Of a DNA stretch of 64,000 nucleotides, positions 17,036 to 25,091 are shown piece by piece (the first letter of the stretch is position 1; each line of letters starts with the position of its first letter). The notes below the pieces were generated by a model. That model worked only from the letters and a program-made list of their open reading frames with translations. It ran no database searches and was not told the DNA's origin. The stretch is taken from contig CAVTDW010000012.1 in the NCBI GenBank assembly GCA_963733505.1, forward strand, positions 81,565 to 145,564. Reading direction: 5' to 3'. Position numbers and translations under genes: made by a program. Source of the DNA: JALYXV01 sp963733505. Its GTDB lineage: Bacteria > Actinomycetota > Acidimicrobiia > Acidimicrobiales > Palsa-688.

Positions 17036-17326
17036 GTGGCCCTCACTTGGAGCCGCTCGATCGAGTGGGATCTCGAAGATTGGCGCTGTCGCTCGGCTTG
17101 CCGAGATACAGACCCCGACCTGTTCTTCCCGGTTGGTACCACTGGGCCGGCGATCGAACAGATCGAGTCGGCGAAAGCAGTGTGCCGGCAATGTGAAGCC
17201 CAGATGGCGTGCCTTGAGTTCGCGTTGGCGACCAACCAGGAGTCAGGCATCTGGGGCGGAACATCCGAAGATGAACGCCGCAAGCTGCGCAAGGCCTGGT
17301 TGGCCCGCCAGCGCCGCGCCTGCTGA
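17036..17326 (+). CDS. WhiB-family Fe-S transcriptional regulator, WhiB1-like
   Basis: This 96 aa protein has the four cluster cysteines: one in SACRDTDPDLFFP, two in AVCRQCEAQ and one in MACLEFAL. The GIWGG turn and a basic C-terminus (ERRKLRKAWLARQRR) follow. GTG at 17036 is chosen because TGGAGG lies five bases upstream at 17026-17031. It is convergent with a pdtaS-like kinase gene, the same neighbours as whiB1 (Rv3219) and pdtaS (Rv3220c) in M. tuberculosis, which supports a WhiB1 assignment. WhiB1 carries an NO-sensitive 4Fe-4S cluster and works with the primary sigma factor. Confidence 0.9.
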   Translation: MALTWSRSIEWDLEDWRCRSACRDTDPDLFFPVGTTGPAIEQIESAKAVCRQCEAQMACLEFALATNQESGIWGGTSEDERRKLRKAWLARQRRAC

Positions 17327-17488
17327 GCCCACTCGGGTCACAACCCCAGTCGCGCCGCTACGGCGGCACAAAATCGCCCATCGCCGGCTTCCGGCTCCCC
17401 CCGGCCGGGGCCGGCTGGCGCGACCGGCGAGCGGCAGCATTCGTCGTCGCATGTCGCGGACGCTCGACCACCGCCACGCCGCGCCGCC

Positions 17489-17548
17489 CGAAGCCGGGCC
17501 GTGCGAAGCCGGGCCGTGCGAAGCCGGGCCGCGCGAAGCCGGGCACCG
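17489..17548. repeat. Four-copy 15-base tandem repeat
   Basis: The unit CGAAGCCGGGCCGTG occurs at 17489-17503, 17504-17518, 17519-17533 and 17534-17548, with the last two copies diverging slightly. It lies in the 231-base gap between convergent whiB and pdtaS, ten bases from the pdtaS stop. No gene is seen in the gap. Confidence 0.9.
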
Positions 17549-17557
17549 GGCTCAGCT

Positions 17558-19066
17558 TTAAGGCGGGGCGGGCAGGCCTTCGTCGTCGTCGGCCTGCGCC
17601 GCGGTTGGGACGATCACGTCCACGACCGTGCCGCCGTCGGTACGCATCTCGATCGTGCCCCCGAGCTGCGTCCTGACCAGGTCGCGGACAATCGACAGCC
17701 CCAGACTGGTCGACTCCTCAATCGAGAAACCCTCCGGCAAGCCTCGACCATTGTCGCGGACCTGCACCAGTAACTGCCCGTCGTCTCGCTTGAGCGACAC
17801 GTGCACCCGTAGCGGCTCATGCCCGGGCGGGACCTGGCCGGCGGCCACGCCCGGACCCTCGGGAAATGCATGCTCGGCCGCGTTCTGCAACAGCTCGGTG
17901 AGGATGACCGCCAGCGGCGTCGCCACTGTGGCCGGCAACTCCCCCGCTTCGCCGTCGTGTCCGATCCGGAAGTGGGCCTCGGGCGCCAGCAGATCCTCGG
18001 CCATCCGCAGCAGCGACGGGACGATGTCGTTGAAGTCGACCTGGTCCGAGGCGTCGCGCGACAAGATCTCGTGCACCAACGCGATCGTGCGCACCCGGCG
18101 CTCTGATTCCTCCAGTGCGCTTTTCCCCTCACCCGGCGGCAACCGGCGGGCCTGCAGCCGCAGCAGCGACGAGATCGTCTGGAGGTTGTTCTTCACCCGG
18201 TGGTGGACCTCCCGGATGGCGGCGTCCTTCGACAGCAACAACCGGTGGAAACGCCGCAGGTCGGAGACGTCGCGCATCAACACCAGCGCACCGGTCACCT
18301 TCCGGTTCTCCAGCAGCGGCATGCAACGGATCACCACCGTGACATCGGGACGACCCTCCACCTCCTCGGTCACCGACAGGGCGGTCTCGAACGCCTCGTC
18401 CACCGCCGTCTCGTCGATGCCGACCTCGTCGAGGCGCATGCCCTCGAGCCCCGAGTACATGCCCATCCGGTGGAGTGCGTTGACGGCGTTCGGCGACGCG
18501 TACTCCACTCGGCCGGTCGAATCGAGCAGCAACACGCCGTCGCCGACCCGCAGCTCGCTCGTGACCGGCTCCTCGATGGGGTACGGATACTCCCCCGCCA
18601 CGATCATGCGGGCGAAGCGGTCGAAGACCTCGACGTAGACCCGTTCCAGCTCACCTGGGCGGCGCCCGACTGAGAGGGCCGACTCCCGGGTCATGACGGC
18701 CACGACCTTGTCCTGCCAGCGGACTGGGATCGAAACCAGTCGGCCCCGCTCGTTGCGGCTCGGGATGCCCACCTCGCCCTCGACGATGCTGGCCAGGCGC
18801 CAGCATCGCGAGACCAAGGGCCGCTCGACCTCGTCGATTACGTGACCGACGAGGTCGTCACGGTGCAGGGTCTGCGACGTCGTCGGGCGGACCTGGCCGA
18901 GCACGATGAAGCGGTCGGCGCTGCTCGATACCGGGACGAACAGCAGGAGGTCGGCGAAACACAGGTCCGACAGCATCCCCCACGATGCGACCAGCCGCTG
19001 CAGGTGCGACAGCGTGGGACCGTCAAGCTCGGTGTAGTCCCGGGCCAGCTCGGCCATCGTTGCCAT
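17558..19066 (-). CDS. pdtaS: Sensor histidine kinase, PdtaS-like
   Basis: This is a soluble 502 aa HisKA_2-type kinase. The N-terminal GAF-like sensor domain (about 1-150) comes first, then a PAS domain (about 175-280, LLLDSTGRVEYASPNAV) and the phospho-acceptor block REVHHRVKNNLQTISSLLR. The ATPase domain has LTELLQNAAEHAFPEG (N-box), VRDNGRGLPEG (G1) and STSLGLSIVRDLV. Length and domain order match PdtaS of M. tuberculosis. Its partner PdtaR would be an ANTAR regulator acting on RNA; no such gene is in this window. It is convergent with whiB. Confidence 0.92.
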   Translation of the reverse strand: MATMAELARDYTELDGPTLSHLQRLVASWGMLSDLCFADLLLFVPVSSSADRFIVLGQVRPTTSQTLHRDDLVGHVIDEVERPLVSRCWRLASIVEGEVGIPSRNERGRLVSIPVRWQDKVVAVMTRESALSVGRRPGELERVYVEVFDRFARMIVAGEYPYPIEEPVTSELRVGDGVLLLDSTGRVEYASPNAVNALHRMGMYSGLEGMRLDEVGIDETAVDEAFETALSVTEEVEGRPDVTVVIRCMPLLENRKVTGALVLMRDVSDLRRFHRLLLSKDAAIREVHHRVKNNLQTISSLLRLQARRLPPGEGKSALEESERRVRTIALVHEILSRDASDQVDFNDIVPSLLRMAEDLLAPEAHFRIGHDGEAGELPATVATPLAVILTELLQNAAEHAFPEGPGVAAGQVPPGHEPLRVHVSLKRDDGQLLVQVRDNGRGLPEGFSIEESTSLGLSIVRDLVRTQLGGTIEMRTDGGTVVDVIVPTAAQADDDEGLPAPP

Positions 19067-19115
19067 CAGGCTCCCCTACTACTCAGACCGGTACTCGACG
19101 GCTGTTACGTCACGA

Positions 19116-19160
19116 ACCTCTACGTCCAGGACCTCTACGTCCAGGACCTCTACGTCCAGA
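19116..19160. repeat. Three-copy 15-base tandem repeat overlapping the 3' end of an ArsA-like gene
   Basis: The unit ACCTCTACGTCCAGG occurs at 19116-19130, 19131-19145 and 19146-19160 (last base differs). The third copy contains the stop codon of the ArsA-like gene (19150-19152). The repeat therefore duplicates the sequence Trp-Thr-stop in the same frame past the gene end. Confidence 0.9.
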
Positions 19161-20331
19161 ACTTCTCGCCCAATCGAAGCAGACCGTCGAGGTCGTAGAT
19201 GTCGGTTTCGAAGTACGGCACCGACGCCACCACCGCGGGGGCGGCCGAAAGGACCGCGCGCTGCGAGGCCTCCCGCTGGGCAACCACGCCGAAGTTGCAG
19301 AAGCTCTCGCCCACCTCGGCCAGCACCCGCTCGACCTGCGCCGCGTCGTCCCCGGTGACGCCCGCGACCTTGGCCGCCAGTTCGGGGGCCCGGTCGGTCA
19401 GCAGCATCGCCCGCGTCGCCGCCGCCTCGTCGTTGAAGTAGGGGGGCAGGACCTTGTTGAGCACCAGGGCGTCGAGGTGGAACTTCTTGGCCGTCAGCAC
19501 GTCGATGAAGAACTCGGCCTCATGGGCCGGCGCCGCCTCGAGCGTGGTCACGACGACGAACGTGGTCCGGTTGTCGCGCAGCAACCGGGCCACCGCCTGC
19601 GAACGCTCGACGAAGCCGGCGTACATGGTCTGGAACAGGATGAAGAACTCGGCAATGTCCTGCAGGAACTGCGACCCGAGGATCCGGTCGGCCACCTGGT
19701 AGAACGGCCGCGACGCCAGGTTGACCACCCGAGACCGGTAGGGGACGATCAGCAGTCGCAGCAGCCGGGACGAGAAGAACTCCGCCATCCGCTCCGGAGC
19801 CTCGATGAAGTCGAGGGCGTTGCGCGTCGGCGGGGTGTCCACCACAATCAGATCGAAGTTCCCCTCGGAGTGCAGCTCGTACAGCCGCTCCATGGCGATG
19901 TACTCGTGGCTCTGGACGAACCGGCCGGAGATGTTCTGGTACAGCGGGTTCTCCAGGATGCGGGCGGCGGTGGCGGGATCGGGGGCGTGGCGGCGTACCA
20001 GGTTGTCCCAGCTCTGCTTGGTGTCGAGCATCGCGGCCCACAGCTCCCCCCGGGGGTGGGGCTGGCCGGCCGCCTTGAACGCCGACACCGGCACTCGCTT
20101 CTCCTCGTTGCCGAACCCCTGGAGGCCCAAAGCGTTGGCCAGGCGCTTGGCCGGGTCGACGGTAAGCACCAGCACCTTGCCGCCCAGCTTGACCGCCGCC
20201 ATGGCGGCTGCGGCCGCCGCGGTCGTCGTCTTGCCTACCCCGCCGGAGCCGCAGAACACCGCGATCTCCTTGGCCGCCAGCAGCGACTCCAACGAGGTGG
20301 GTTCGGACTCGGGTTTCGGGCGCGGTGCCAT
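19150..20331 (-). CDS. ArsA/GET3-family anion-transporting ATPase (Rv3680-like)
   Basis: This 393 aa SIMIBI-class ATPase has the deviant Walker A FCGSGGVGKTTTAA near residue 27, the A-loop VLTVDPAKRLANALG and Walker B LIVVDTPPTRNALDFIE. It belongs to the actinobacterial pair typified by Rv3679-Rv3680 (BagA/BagB) and follows its partner gene by 12 bases. Pair members are thought to form a hetero-oligomer linked to envelope or redox stress tolerance; no arsenite role is implied, and I see no ArsB nearby. The C-terminus ends in EKFWT, with its stop inside a 15-base repeat. Confidence 0.88.
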   Translation of the reverse strand: MAPRPKPESEPTSLESLLAAKEIAVFCGSGGVGKTTTAAAAAAMAAVKLGGKVLVLTVDPAKRLANALGLQGFGNEEKRVPVSAFKAAGQPHPRGELWAAMLDTKQSWDNLVRRHAPDPATAARILENPLYQNISGRFVQSHEYIAMERLYELHSEGNFDLIVVDTPPTRNALDFIEAPERMAEFFSSRLLRLLIVPYRSRVVNLASRPFYQVADRILGSQFLQDIAEFFILFQTMYAGFVERSQAVARLLRDNRTTFVVVTTLEAAPAHEAEFFIDVLTAKKFHLDALVLNKVLPPYFNDEAAATRAMLLTDRAPELAAKVAGVTGDDAAQVERVLAEVGESFCNFGVVAQREASQRAVLSAAPAVVASVPYFETDIYDLDGLLRLGEKFWT

Positions 20332-20343
20332 GGCCGGCGACGC

Positions 20344-21288
20344 CTAGAACCCGAGCTCGGCCGACAAGGCTTCCGCCAGCTGCCGGGTCGACCGCAATCC
20401 GTGGGACCGGGCAAACAGGTAGGGCAGGTACAGCATCGGAACCCCGGCCTCGATGCCATCACGCAGCCGTTCGAGATGCTCGGCCCTGGTCCGCCGCAGC
20501 GTGACCGCCATGCGAGCGCCCTCGAGCAGCGGCTCGACCGATCCCCCGATCTCGTCTTCCAGCAACGACGACACCTCGGGGTCCCACAGGCGCTCGAATA
20601 CCTCCTCTTCGCCTCGGCCGAACAACTCCGGAAGCACCCGGTTGACGATCACCGCCGCCAGGTCGACATTGGTCTCGGCTTGCAGGCGTCCCTGAAGCTC
20701 GATCGTCTCGTTGACCGGCATCTCCTCGGCGGTGGTGACGATGGCCACCCCGGTCGTCCTCGGGTTGCCCAGGATGTCGAGCATCCACCCGGTCTGCTGG
20801 CGCACCGGGCCGACCTGAATCAGCCCGTTGATCGCCTGTGGTGCCGCCAATTGCCCCACGATGTGGCCGGTGGGGGCGGCGTCGACGACGACCAGGTCGT
20901 AGTGGCGCTCCCGGACCTCCCAGCACAGCTTGCCCACCGTCACGATCTCCTTGACACCGGGGGCGGCGGTGGCCACGAAGTCGAACATGCGCGCCAGCGG
21001 GCCGATGCGCGCCACCAGACCGAGCTTCAGCTGGAGCTGCAGGTACTGCTTCAGCGATGCCTCGGTGTCCATGGACATGGCCCACAAGTTGGGCTGGAGC
21101 TCCCGCTCCTCGAAGGCGGTGGGGCCGGTCTCGAAGAAGTCGGCCAAGTTGCCCTTGGAGTCGACCTCGCACACGAGCGTGCGCTTGCCCCGCTCCGCGG
21201 CCAAGAGGCCGAGGGCGGCGGTGACCGCGGTCTTGCCGACGCCGCCCTTGCCGGTGACGAACACCAGCTTGCGGTCGAGCAGGTTCAA
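20344..21288 (-). CDS. ArsA/GET3-family anion-transporting ATPase (Rv3679-like)
   Basis: This 314 aa product has Walker A FVTGKGGVGKTAVTAALG at residues 10-27, switch region VCEVDSKGNLADFF and Walker B LVVVDAAPTGHIVG. It is the shorter partner of the downstream ArsA-like ATPase, as in the mycobacterial pair. In mycobacteria the pair neighbours whiB4, whereas here it neighbours pdtaS and the whiB1-like gene. The DUF3107 gene sits just upstream in the same direction with a 31-base gap, so all three may form one transcript. Confidence 0.88.
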   Translation of the reverse strand: MNLLDRKLVFVTGKGGVGKTAVTAALGLLAAERGKRTLVCEVDSKGNLADFFETGPTAFEERELQPNLWAMSMDTEASLKQYLQLQLKLGLVARIGPLARMFDFVATAAPGVKEIVTVGKLCWEVRERHYDLVVVDAAPTGHIVGQLAAPQAINGLIQVGPVRQQTGWMLDILGNPRTTGVAIVTTAEEMPVNETIELQGRLQAETNVDLAAVIVNRVLPELFGRGEEEVFERLWDPEVSSLLEDEIGGSVEPLLEGARMAVTLRRTRAEHLERLRDGIEAGVPMLYLPYLFARSHGLRSTRQLAEALSAELGF

Positions 21289-21319
21289 CGGAGGAGCGGA
21301 GGCCGCCCGAGGCGTAGCG

Positions 21320-21571
21320 CTAACGGACGCCAGCCGAGTGGGATCCGAAGCCGACCCGCCGGTCCTCGTTGGGGCTGCCGATCTCGACGTAGGCCAGCTT
21401 GGCCCCAGGCACGCCGACGCGCCGCCCTTTGCGGTCGGTGAGCCACAGCACCCCGAGGTCGCCGCTCAGGGCGTCCTCGACGGACTTGGCCACTGCCGCC
21501 GGGTCGGCATCCTCACCGAGGTCGACCTCGATCTCTTTCGGTGATTGGGTCACACCGATGCGAACCTCCAC
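21320..21571 (-). CDS. DUF3107 family protein
   Basis: This 83 aa protein starts VEVRIGVTQSPKEIEVDLGE, the conserved opening of the actinobacterial DUF3107 family, and ends with a KLAYVEIGSPNEDRRVGFG block. The function is unknown. GTG at 21571 follows GAGAGGA by a normal distance. The reading frame stays open upstream to 21796, but those residues are compositionally non-coding. It heads the set with the two ArsA-like ATPases. Confidence 0.85.
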   Translation of the reverse strand: MEVRIGVTQSPKEIEVDLGEDADPAAVAKSVEDALSGDLGVLWLTDRKGRRVGVPGAKLAYVEIGSPNEDRRVGFGSHSAGVR

Positions 21572-21855
21572 GGCGATGGTCCTCTCTTGTAGAAACTCGT
21601 CAGGCGTCGTCCATGCTACGTGGGGGGCGCCTCTACCCGGCCGCCGGGAACCGCTGCGGCTGTCAGGGGGACGCGGAGTCCACCCGGTGGTACAACTTCT
21701 CTCGGGGAAAATGCCTCCCGTGGTGCCCTCGAGTCCCGTGGTGGCCGATGCCGTCCTGCCTGCCGCGGCGAAGCCGGCACCGGGAGACCGTCGCAATTCG
21801 GTGCGTGTCTGTCGCTCGACGACGAACGACCGTCGGCAAGGATTGGGCGGTGTCC

Positions 21856-22071
21856 ATGACCGCTGCGAGGGCCATTCGCAACGCCCATGATTGGTTCGAA
21901 GTCAACGACGGGTGGGCGCCACCGGATGAGGACACCCTCGCCGACTGGCTGGCCGACGGCGTCTGCCGCTGTCCCGACGAGTGCCTCGTGACGCCAAATG
22001 GTTGGTGCCGGCACGGCTTGGCGTCGTGGCACCTCATCCTGAGCGCGATGGCCGAAGACGGTCAGGGTTAG
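21856..22071 (+). CDS. Small Cys-rich conserved protein, probable metal binding
   Basis: This 71 aa protein carries LADWLADGVCRCPDECLVTPNGWC: four cysteines and a following His (CRHGLASWHL) that could bind zinc or iron. I have seen the same pattern in short actinobacterial hypothetical proteins but know no function. ATG at 21856 is the first Met before the conserved part; GTG two codons upstream is also possible. The 284 bases between the DUF3107 start and this gene hold no other gene that I can support. Confidence 0.65.
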   Translation: MTAARAIRNAHDWFEVNDGWAPPDEDTLADWLADGVCRCPDECLVTPNGWCRHGLASWHLILSAMAEDGQG

Positions 22072-22091
22072 CCCAGAATCGCTGAAATGTG

Positions 22092-22121
22092 TTGATAACG
22101 GTCACATAGGGCTGGTAGAGT
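22092..22121 (+). promoter_or_regulatory. Predicted promoter of the HNH gene
   Basis: TTGATA (22092-22097) and TAGAGT (22116-22121) are separated by 18 bases, a good primary-sigma promoter. A LexA-type box begins two bases downstream of the -10 element and would cover the transcription start. Confidence 0.55.
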
Positions 22122-22123
22122 AC

Positions 22124-22135
22124 GAACATACGTTC
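22124..22135. promoter_or_regulatory. LexA (SOS) box
   Basis: GAACATACGTTC is a perfect match to the actinobacterial SOS consensus GAAC-N4-GTTC. It lies between the predicted -10 element and the HNH gene ATG (22154). DUF222-HNH (13E12-type) genes of mycobacteria are known LexA targets, which fits this location. Confidence 0.82.
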
Positions 22136-22153
22136 CCTTCATCGAGGTTTCCG

Positions 22154-23884
22154 ATGTGCCAGCGCCTTGCACAGTTGACCGCAGCGATGCGGGAGTACTC
22201 GACCCGGTTCGACGCCTCGCTGCTGTCGGCAGCGGACGCGGCGAGTGTGGTCCAGCAGGCGGCGGCTGTCGAGCACATGGCTTCGGCGGTCAAATCCTTG
22301 GCCGCGGCCCGGGCGGCCCAGGTCCAGTCGTGGAAGGCGAGCGGGCACCGCTCGGCCGAGGAACAGTTGGCCCATTGCACCGGGACCTCCGTCGCCGGTG
22401 CTCGCGAGGCGTTGGCCTTGGGGCGGCGGCTCGACCAGCAACCCGAGGTGGCGGCCGCCGCCTTGTCAGGAACCCTGTCGCCCACGCAGGCGTCGGCAAT
22501 CGCCGACGCCGTCGATGCCGCTCCGGCCGCGGCGGGGGAGTTGCTCGAAGCGGCGACCGCCGGCGGCTCCCTGGCCGACTTGAAGGATCAGTGCGCGGCG
22601 GTGAAGGCGGCGGCCGAGGTCGACCTCGAGGCGAGGCGGGCCGCGATCAGGCGCCGGCGCAACCTGCGAGCCTGGACCGACCAAGGCGGCGAGTGGCACC
22701 TGGTGGCGGCCGGCAACCCCGAGGACGGCGCCCAGATCATGGCCGCACTAGCCCCATTGGCCGAGCAGGTCTTCCGCTTGGCCCGCCAAGCCGGCGTGCG
22801 CGAGCACCCCAACGCCTACCGCTTCGACGCCCTCGTGCAACTGGCCCTCAACGCCACCAGCCCAACCGCCACCGACGCCCACAACGCGGCCGGCGCGTGC
22901 GAAGACGGCCAAGGCCCGGGCGGGGACTGCCGCGAGCTCCGACGCTCACGCCCAGGCCGCCGGCCGAGGCCGGGACGGGGACCGCCGCCCGCAGTCCCGA
23001 CGCCCACGCCACGGGCCACCCAGGCCCCGACCGGGACCGTGACCGCCCGCTGCCCGACACCCACGCCCACTCCACGGGCCACCCAGGGCCGGACGGGGAC
23101 CGCGACCGCCCGAGTCCCGACGATCACGAGGCGCGGCCAGGCGACCGCCGTCGCGGCACGCCAGGCGGCGGGGTCGACACCCGTGCGGCTACACCCGGGT
23201 CCCAACCTTCGCCGCTCTGGCCATCGGACTCCCCGCCGGGCGCAGCCGGCCCCCTGGAGGGAGCCCGACGTCGAAGCCAGCCGGCCCACGGCCGACGTAG
23301 CCGGCACGGCCCGGGCACCGGACACCGCTCCGCCCGGCGGCCGTGGTGGCCCACCAAGGGGCAAACGACGAAAGGCGGCCCGGACGACACCGCGGGCTCG
23401 GCGCGGCGCGCCCACCAAGCTCCTTCTGCGCGTCGACCTCGACGCCTTCCTGCGAGGCTTTCCCACCGGAGGCGAGACCTGCGACCTGGTCGGCTACGGC
23501 CCCATCTCCCTGTCCGCCGTCCAGGACATTCTGCGCCACGGCGACCCGTTTGTCGCCGCCATCTTGACCAGAGCGACCCAAGTCGTGGGAGTCGCCCACC
23601 TCGGACGACAACCGACCGCGAGCCAACGCAGCGTTCTCGAATGGCTCCACCCCACCTGCGCCGCCAGCGGCTGCGCGTGCACTGCCCGCCTCGAAATCGA
23701 CCACCGGGTTGACTGGGCCGACACCCACATCACCCTCATCGACTGGCTCGACGCGCTGTGCCACCACCATCACCAACTGAAGACCCAACACGGCTGGGCG
23801 CTCGTCGACGGTGTCGGCAAGCGGGCCTTCGTGGGCCCCACCGATCCACGCAATCCCCGACACAGGCCGTCCGAGGCGGCGTGA
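22154..23884 (+). CDS. DUF222 / HNH endonuclease domain protein (13E12-repeat type)
   Basis: The 576 aa protein has an N-terminal helical DUF222 domain (about 1-230), a long Pro/Arg/Thr-rich linker (about 245-410) and a C-terminal HNH domain. The HNH part reads CAASGCACTARLEIDHRVDW then LCHHHHQLKTQHGW. The linker DNA contains a tandem duplication near 23003-23120. In another frame it reads as Asp/Arg/Pro-rich text like linkers of relatives, so two compensating indels cannot be excluded. The upstream LexA box implies DNA-damage induction. These are putative nucleases with no proven role. Confidence 0.88.
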   Translation: MCQRLAQLTAAMREYSTRFDASLLSAADAASVVQQAAAVEHMASAVKSLAAARAAQVQSWKASGHRSAEEQLAHCTGTSVAGAREALALGRRLDQQPEVAAAALSGTLSPTQASAIADAVDAAPAAAGELLEAATAGGSLADLKDQCAAVKAAAEVDLEARRAAIRRRRNLRAWTDQGGEWHLVAAGNPEDGAQIMAALAPLAEQVFRLARQAGVREHPNAYRFDALVQLALNATSPTATDAHNAAGACEDGQGPGGDCRELRRSRPGRRPRPGRGPPPAVPTPTPRATQAPTGTVTARCPTPTPTPRATQGRTGTATARVPTITRRGQATAVAARQAAGSTPVRLHPGPNLRRSGHRTPRRAQPAPWREPDVEASRPTADVAGTARAPDTAPPGGRGGPPRGKRRKAARTTPRARRGAPTKLLLRVDLDAFLRGFPTGGETCDLVGYGPISLSAVQDILRHGDPFVAAILTRATQVVGVAHLGRQPTASQRSVLEWLHPTCAASGCACTARLEIDHRVDWADTHITLIDWLDALCHHHHQLKTQHGWALVDGVGKRAFVGPTDPRNPRHRPSEAA

Positions 23885-23929
23885 TGTGCCTCGCCGAGAT
23901 GGTCACACCCCCTGGGTACGGTGTACTCG

Positions 23930-25084
23930 ATGACGACTGAACCTGTGGCCGCCCGGGACCTCTCCGATCGGGAGTTGCGTTGGGCCGCAACCATGTCCGG
24001 TCATGGCGGGCAGGCGGAGCTGCCGAGTCGGTGGGCGCATGGCGACAGTTCGGCCTACGTCGGCTCGCCCGCGAGGCTCCGCCGAGAGGAACGCGAGGCG
24101 GTTGAGGAAGCAACCCTCGCTCCCGGCGCCACCCGATCACGCGAGGGCGGTGATCGGCAGCGGTTGGAGGAGCCCGATGTGTACCGGACGTGCTTCGAGC
24201 GTGATCGAGACCGGATCCTCCATTCGGCGCCGTTCCGGCGCCTGGCTGGCAAGACCCAGGTCTTCGTCTTCCCCGACGATCACCAGCGCACCCGCCTGAC
24301 CCATGCCCTCGAGGTGGCGCAGGTGGCGACGGCGGTCGCCCGGGCGTGCCGGCTCAATGTCGCCCTGACCGAGGCGATCGCGCTGGGCCACGACTGCGGC
24401 CATGGCCCTGGTGGCCACGCCAGCGAAGACGCACTGACCCCGTATCTTCCCGAGGGCTTCGACCACGCCGTGTGGGGCGCGGACGTCGTCCTCGGTCCCG
24501 CCAACTTGTGCCGGGAGACGAGCGACGGCATCCGCAACCACTCCTGGAGCCGCCCGGCCCCGGCCACGCCCGAGGGGGAGGTGGTCAGCTGGGCCGACCG
24601 CATCGCGTACGTCTGCCACGACTTCGAGGACGCGGTGCGCGCCGGGATCGTCACCGAGGGGGTACTCCCGCCGTCGGTACTCGAGCGATGTGGACGGACC
24701 AGGAGTCGCCAGCTGGACGCGTTCATCGAAGGCCTGATTGGCGGGACGCTGGCAACTTGCTACGTGGCTATGAGCGAGCCTTTGGCCGAAGCGCTGGCCG
24801 ACTTCCGTGAATGCAACTACGAGCGGATCTACTTGCGCCCGACATCCGTCGCCCAGGGTGCGGCGGTCGTCGACCTGCTGCGCGCCCTGGTGGAGCACTT
24901 CGCCGACCGGCCCAACCTGCTCCCGTCGGTCGGGTTCCCCGGGGTGGACGCGGGGACCGATGCGGCCGTGCGGGCTGCGGTGACCTATGTGGCGGGGATG
25001 ACCGATCGTTACGCCTGCCAGACGGCGGTGGCACAACTCGGCTGGGACCGGGACCGCTTGCCCCGCTCCGGCGTCAACCTCTGA
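23930..25084 (+). CDS. Deoxynucleoside triphosphate triphosphohydrolase (dGTPase-like HD protein)
   Basis: This 384 aa HD-domain enzyme should cleave dNTPs to nucleoside and triphosphate. Motifs are RDRILHSAPFRRLAGKTQV near residue 90, RLTHALEVAQ (His of HD), ALGHDCGHGPGGH (HD pair and second His), and VVSWADRIAYVCHDFED. This matches the dgt/YfbR-like branch used in actinobacteria. ATG at 23930 is taken; GTG at 23921 is possible. It follows the HNH gene by 45 bases; both relate to DNA metabolism, but co-expression is unproven. Confidence 0.9.
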   Translation: MTTEPVAARDLSDRELRWAATMSGHGGQAELPSRWAHGDSSAYVGSPARLRREEREAVEEATLAPGATRSREGGDRQRLEEPDVYRTCFERDRDRILHSAPFRRLAGKTQVFVFPDDHQRTRLTHALEVAQVATAVARACRLNVALTEAIALGHDCGHGPGGHASEDALTPYLPEGFDHAVWGADVVLGPANLCRETSDGIRNHSWSRPAPATPEGEVVSWADRIAYVCHDFEDAVRAGIVTEGVLPPSVLERCGRTRSRQLDAFIEGLIGGTLATCYVAMSEPLAEALADFRECNYERIYLRPTSVAQGAAVVDLLRALVEHFADRPNLLPSVGFPGVDAGTDAAVRAAVTYVAGMTDRYACQTAVAQLGWDRDRLPRSGVNL

Positions 25085-25091
25085 GGTGAGA

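Noticed and set aside
17489..19160. CRISPR array from the 15-base repeats
   Set aside because: Units are contiguous with no spacers and no cas genes are present.
18985..21441. An 818-codon open frame on the plus strand
   Set aside because: It is antisense to two clear ArsA-like ATPases and is Arg/Gly/Gln/His-rich, a typical high-G+C shadow frame.
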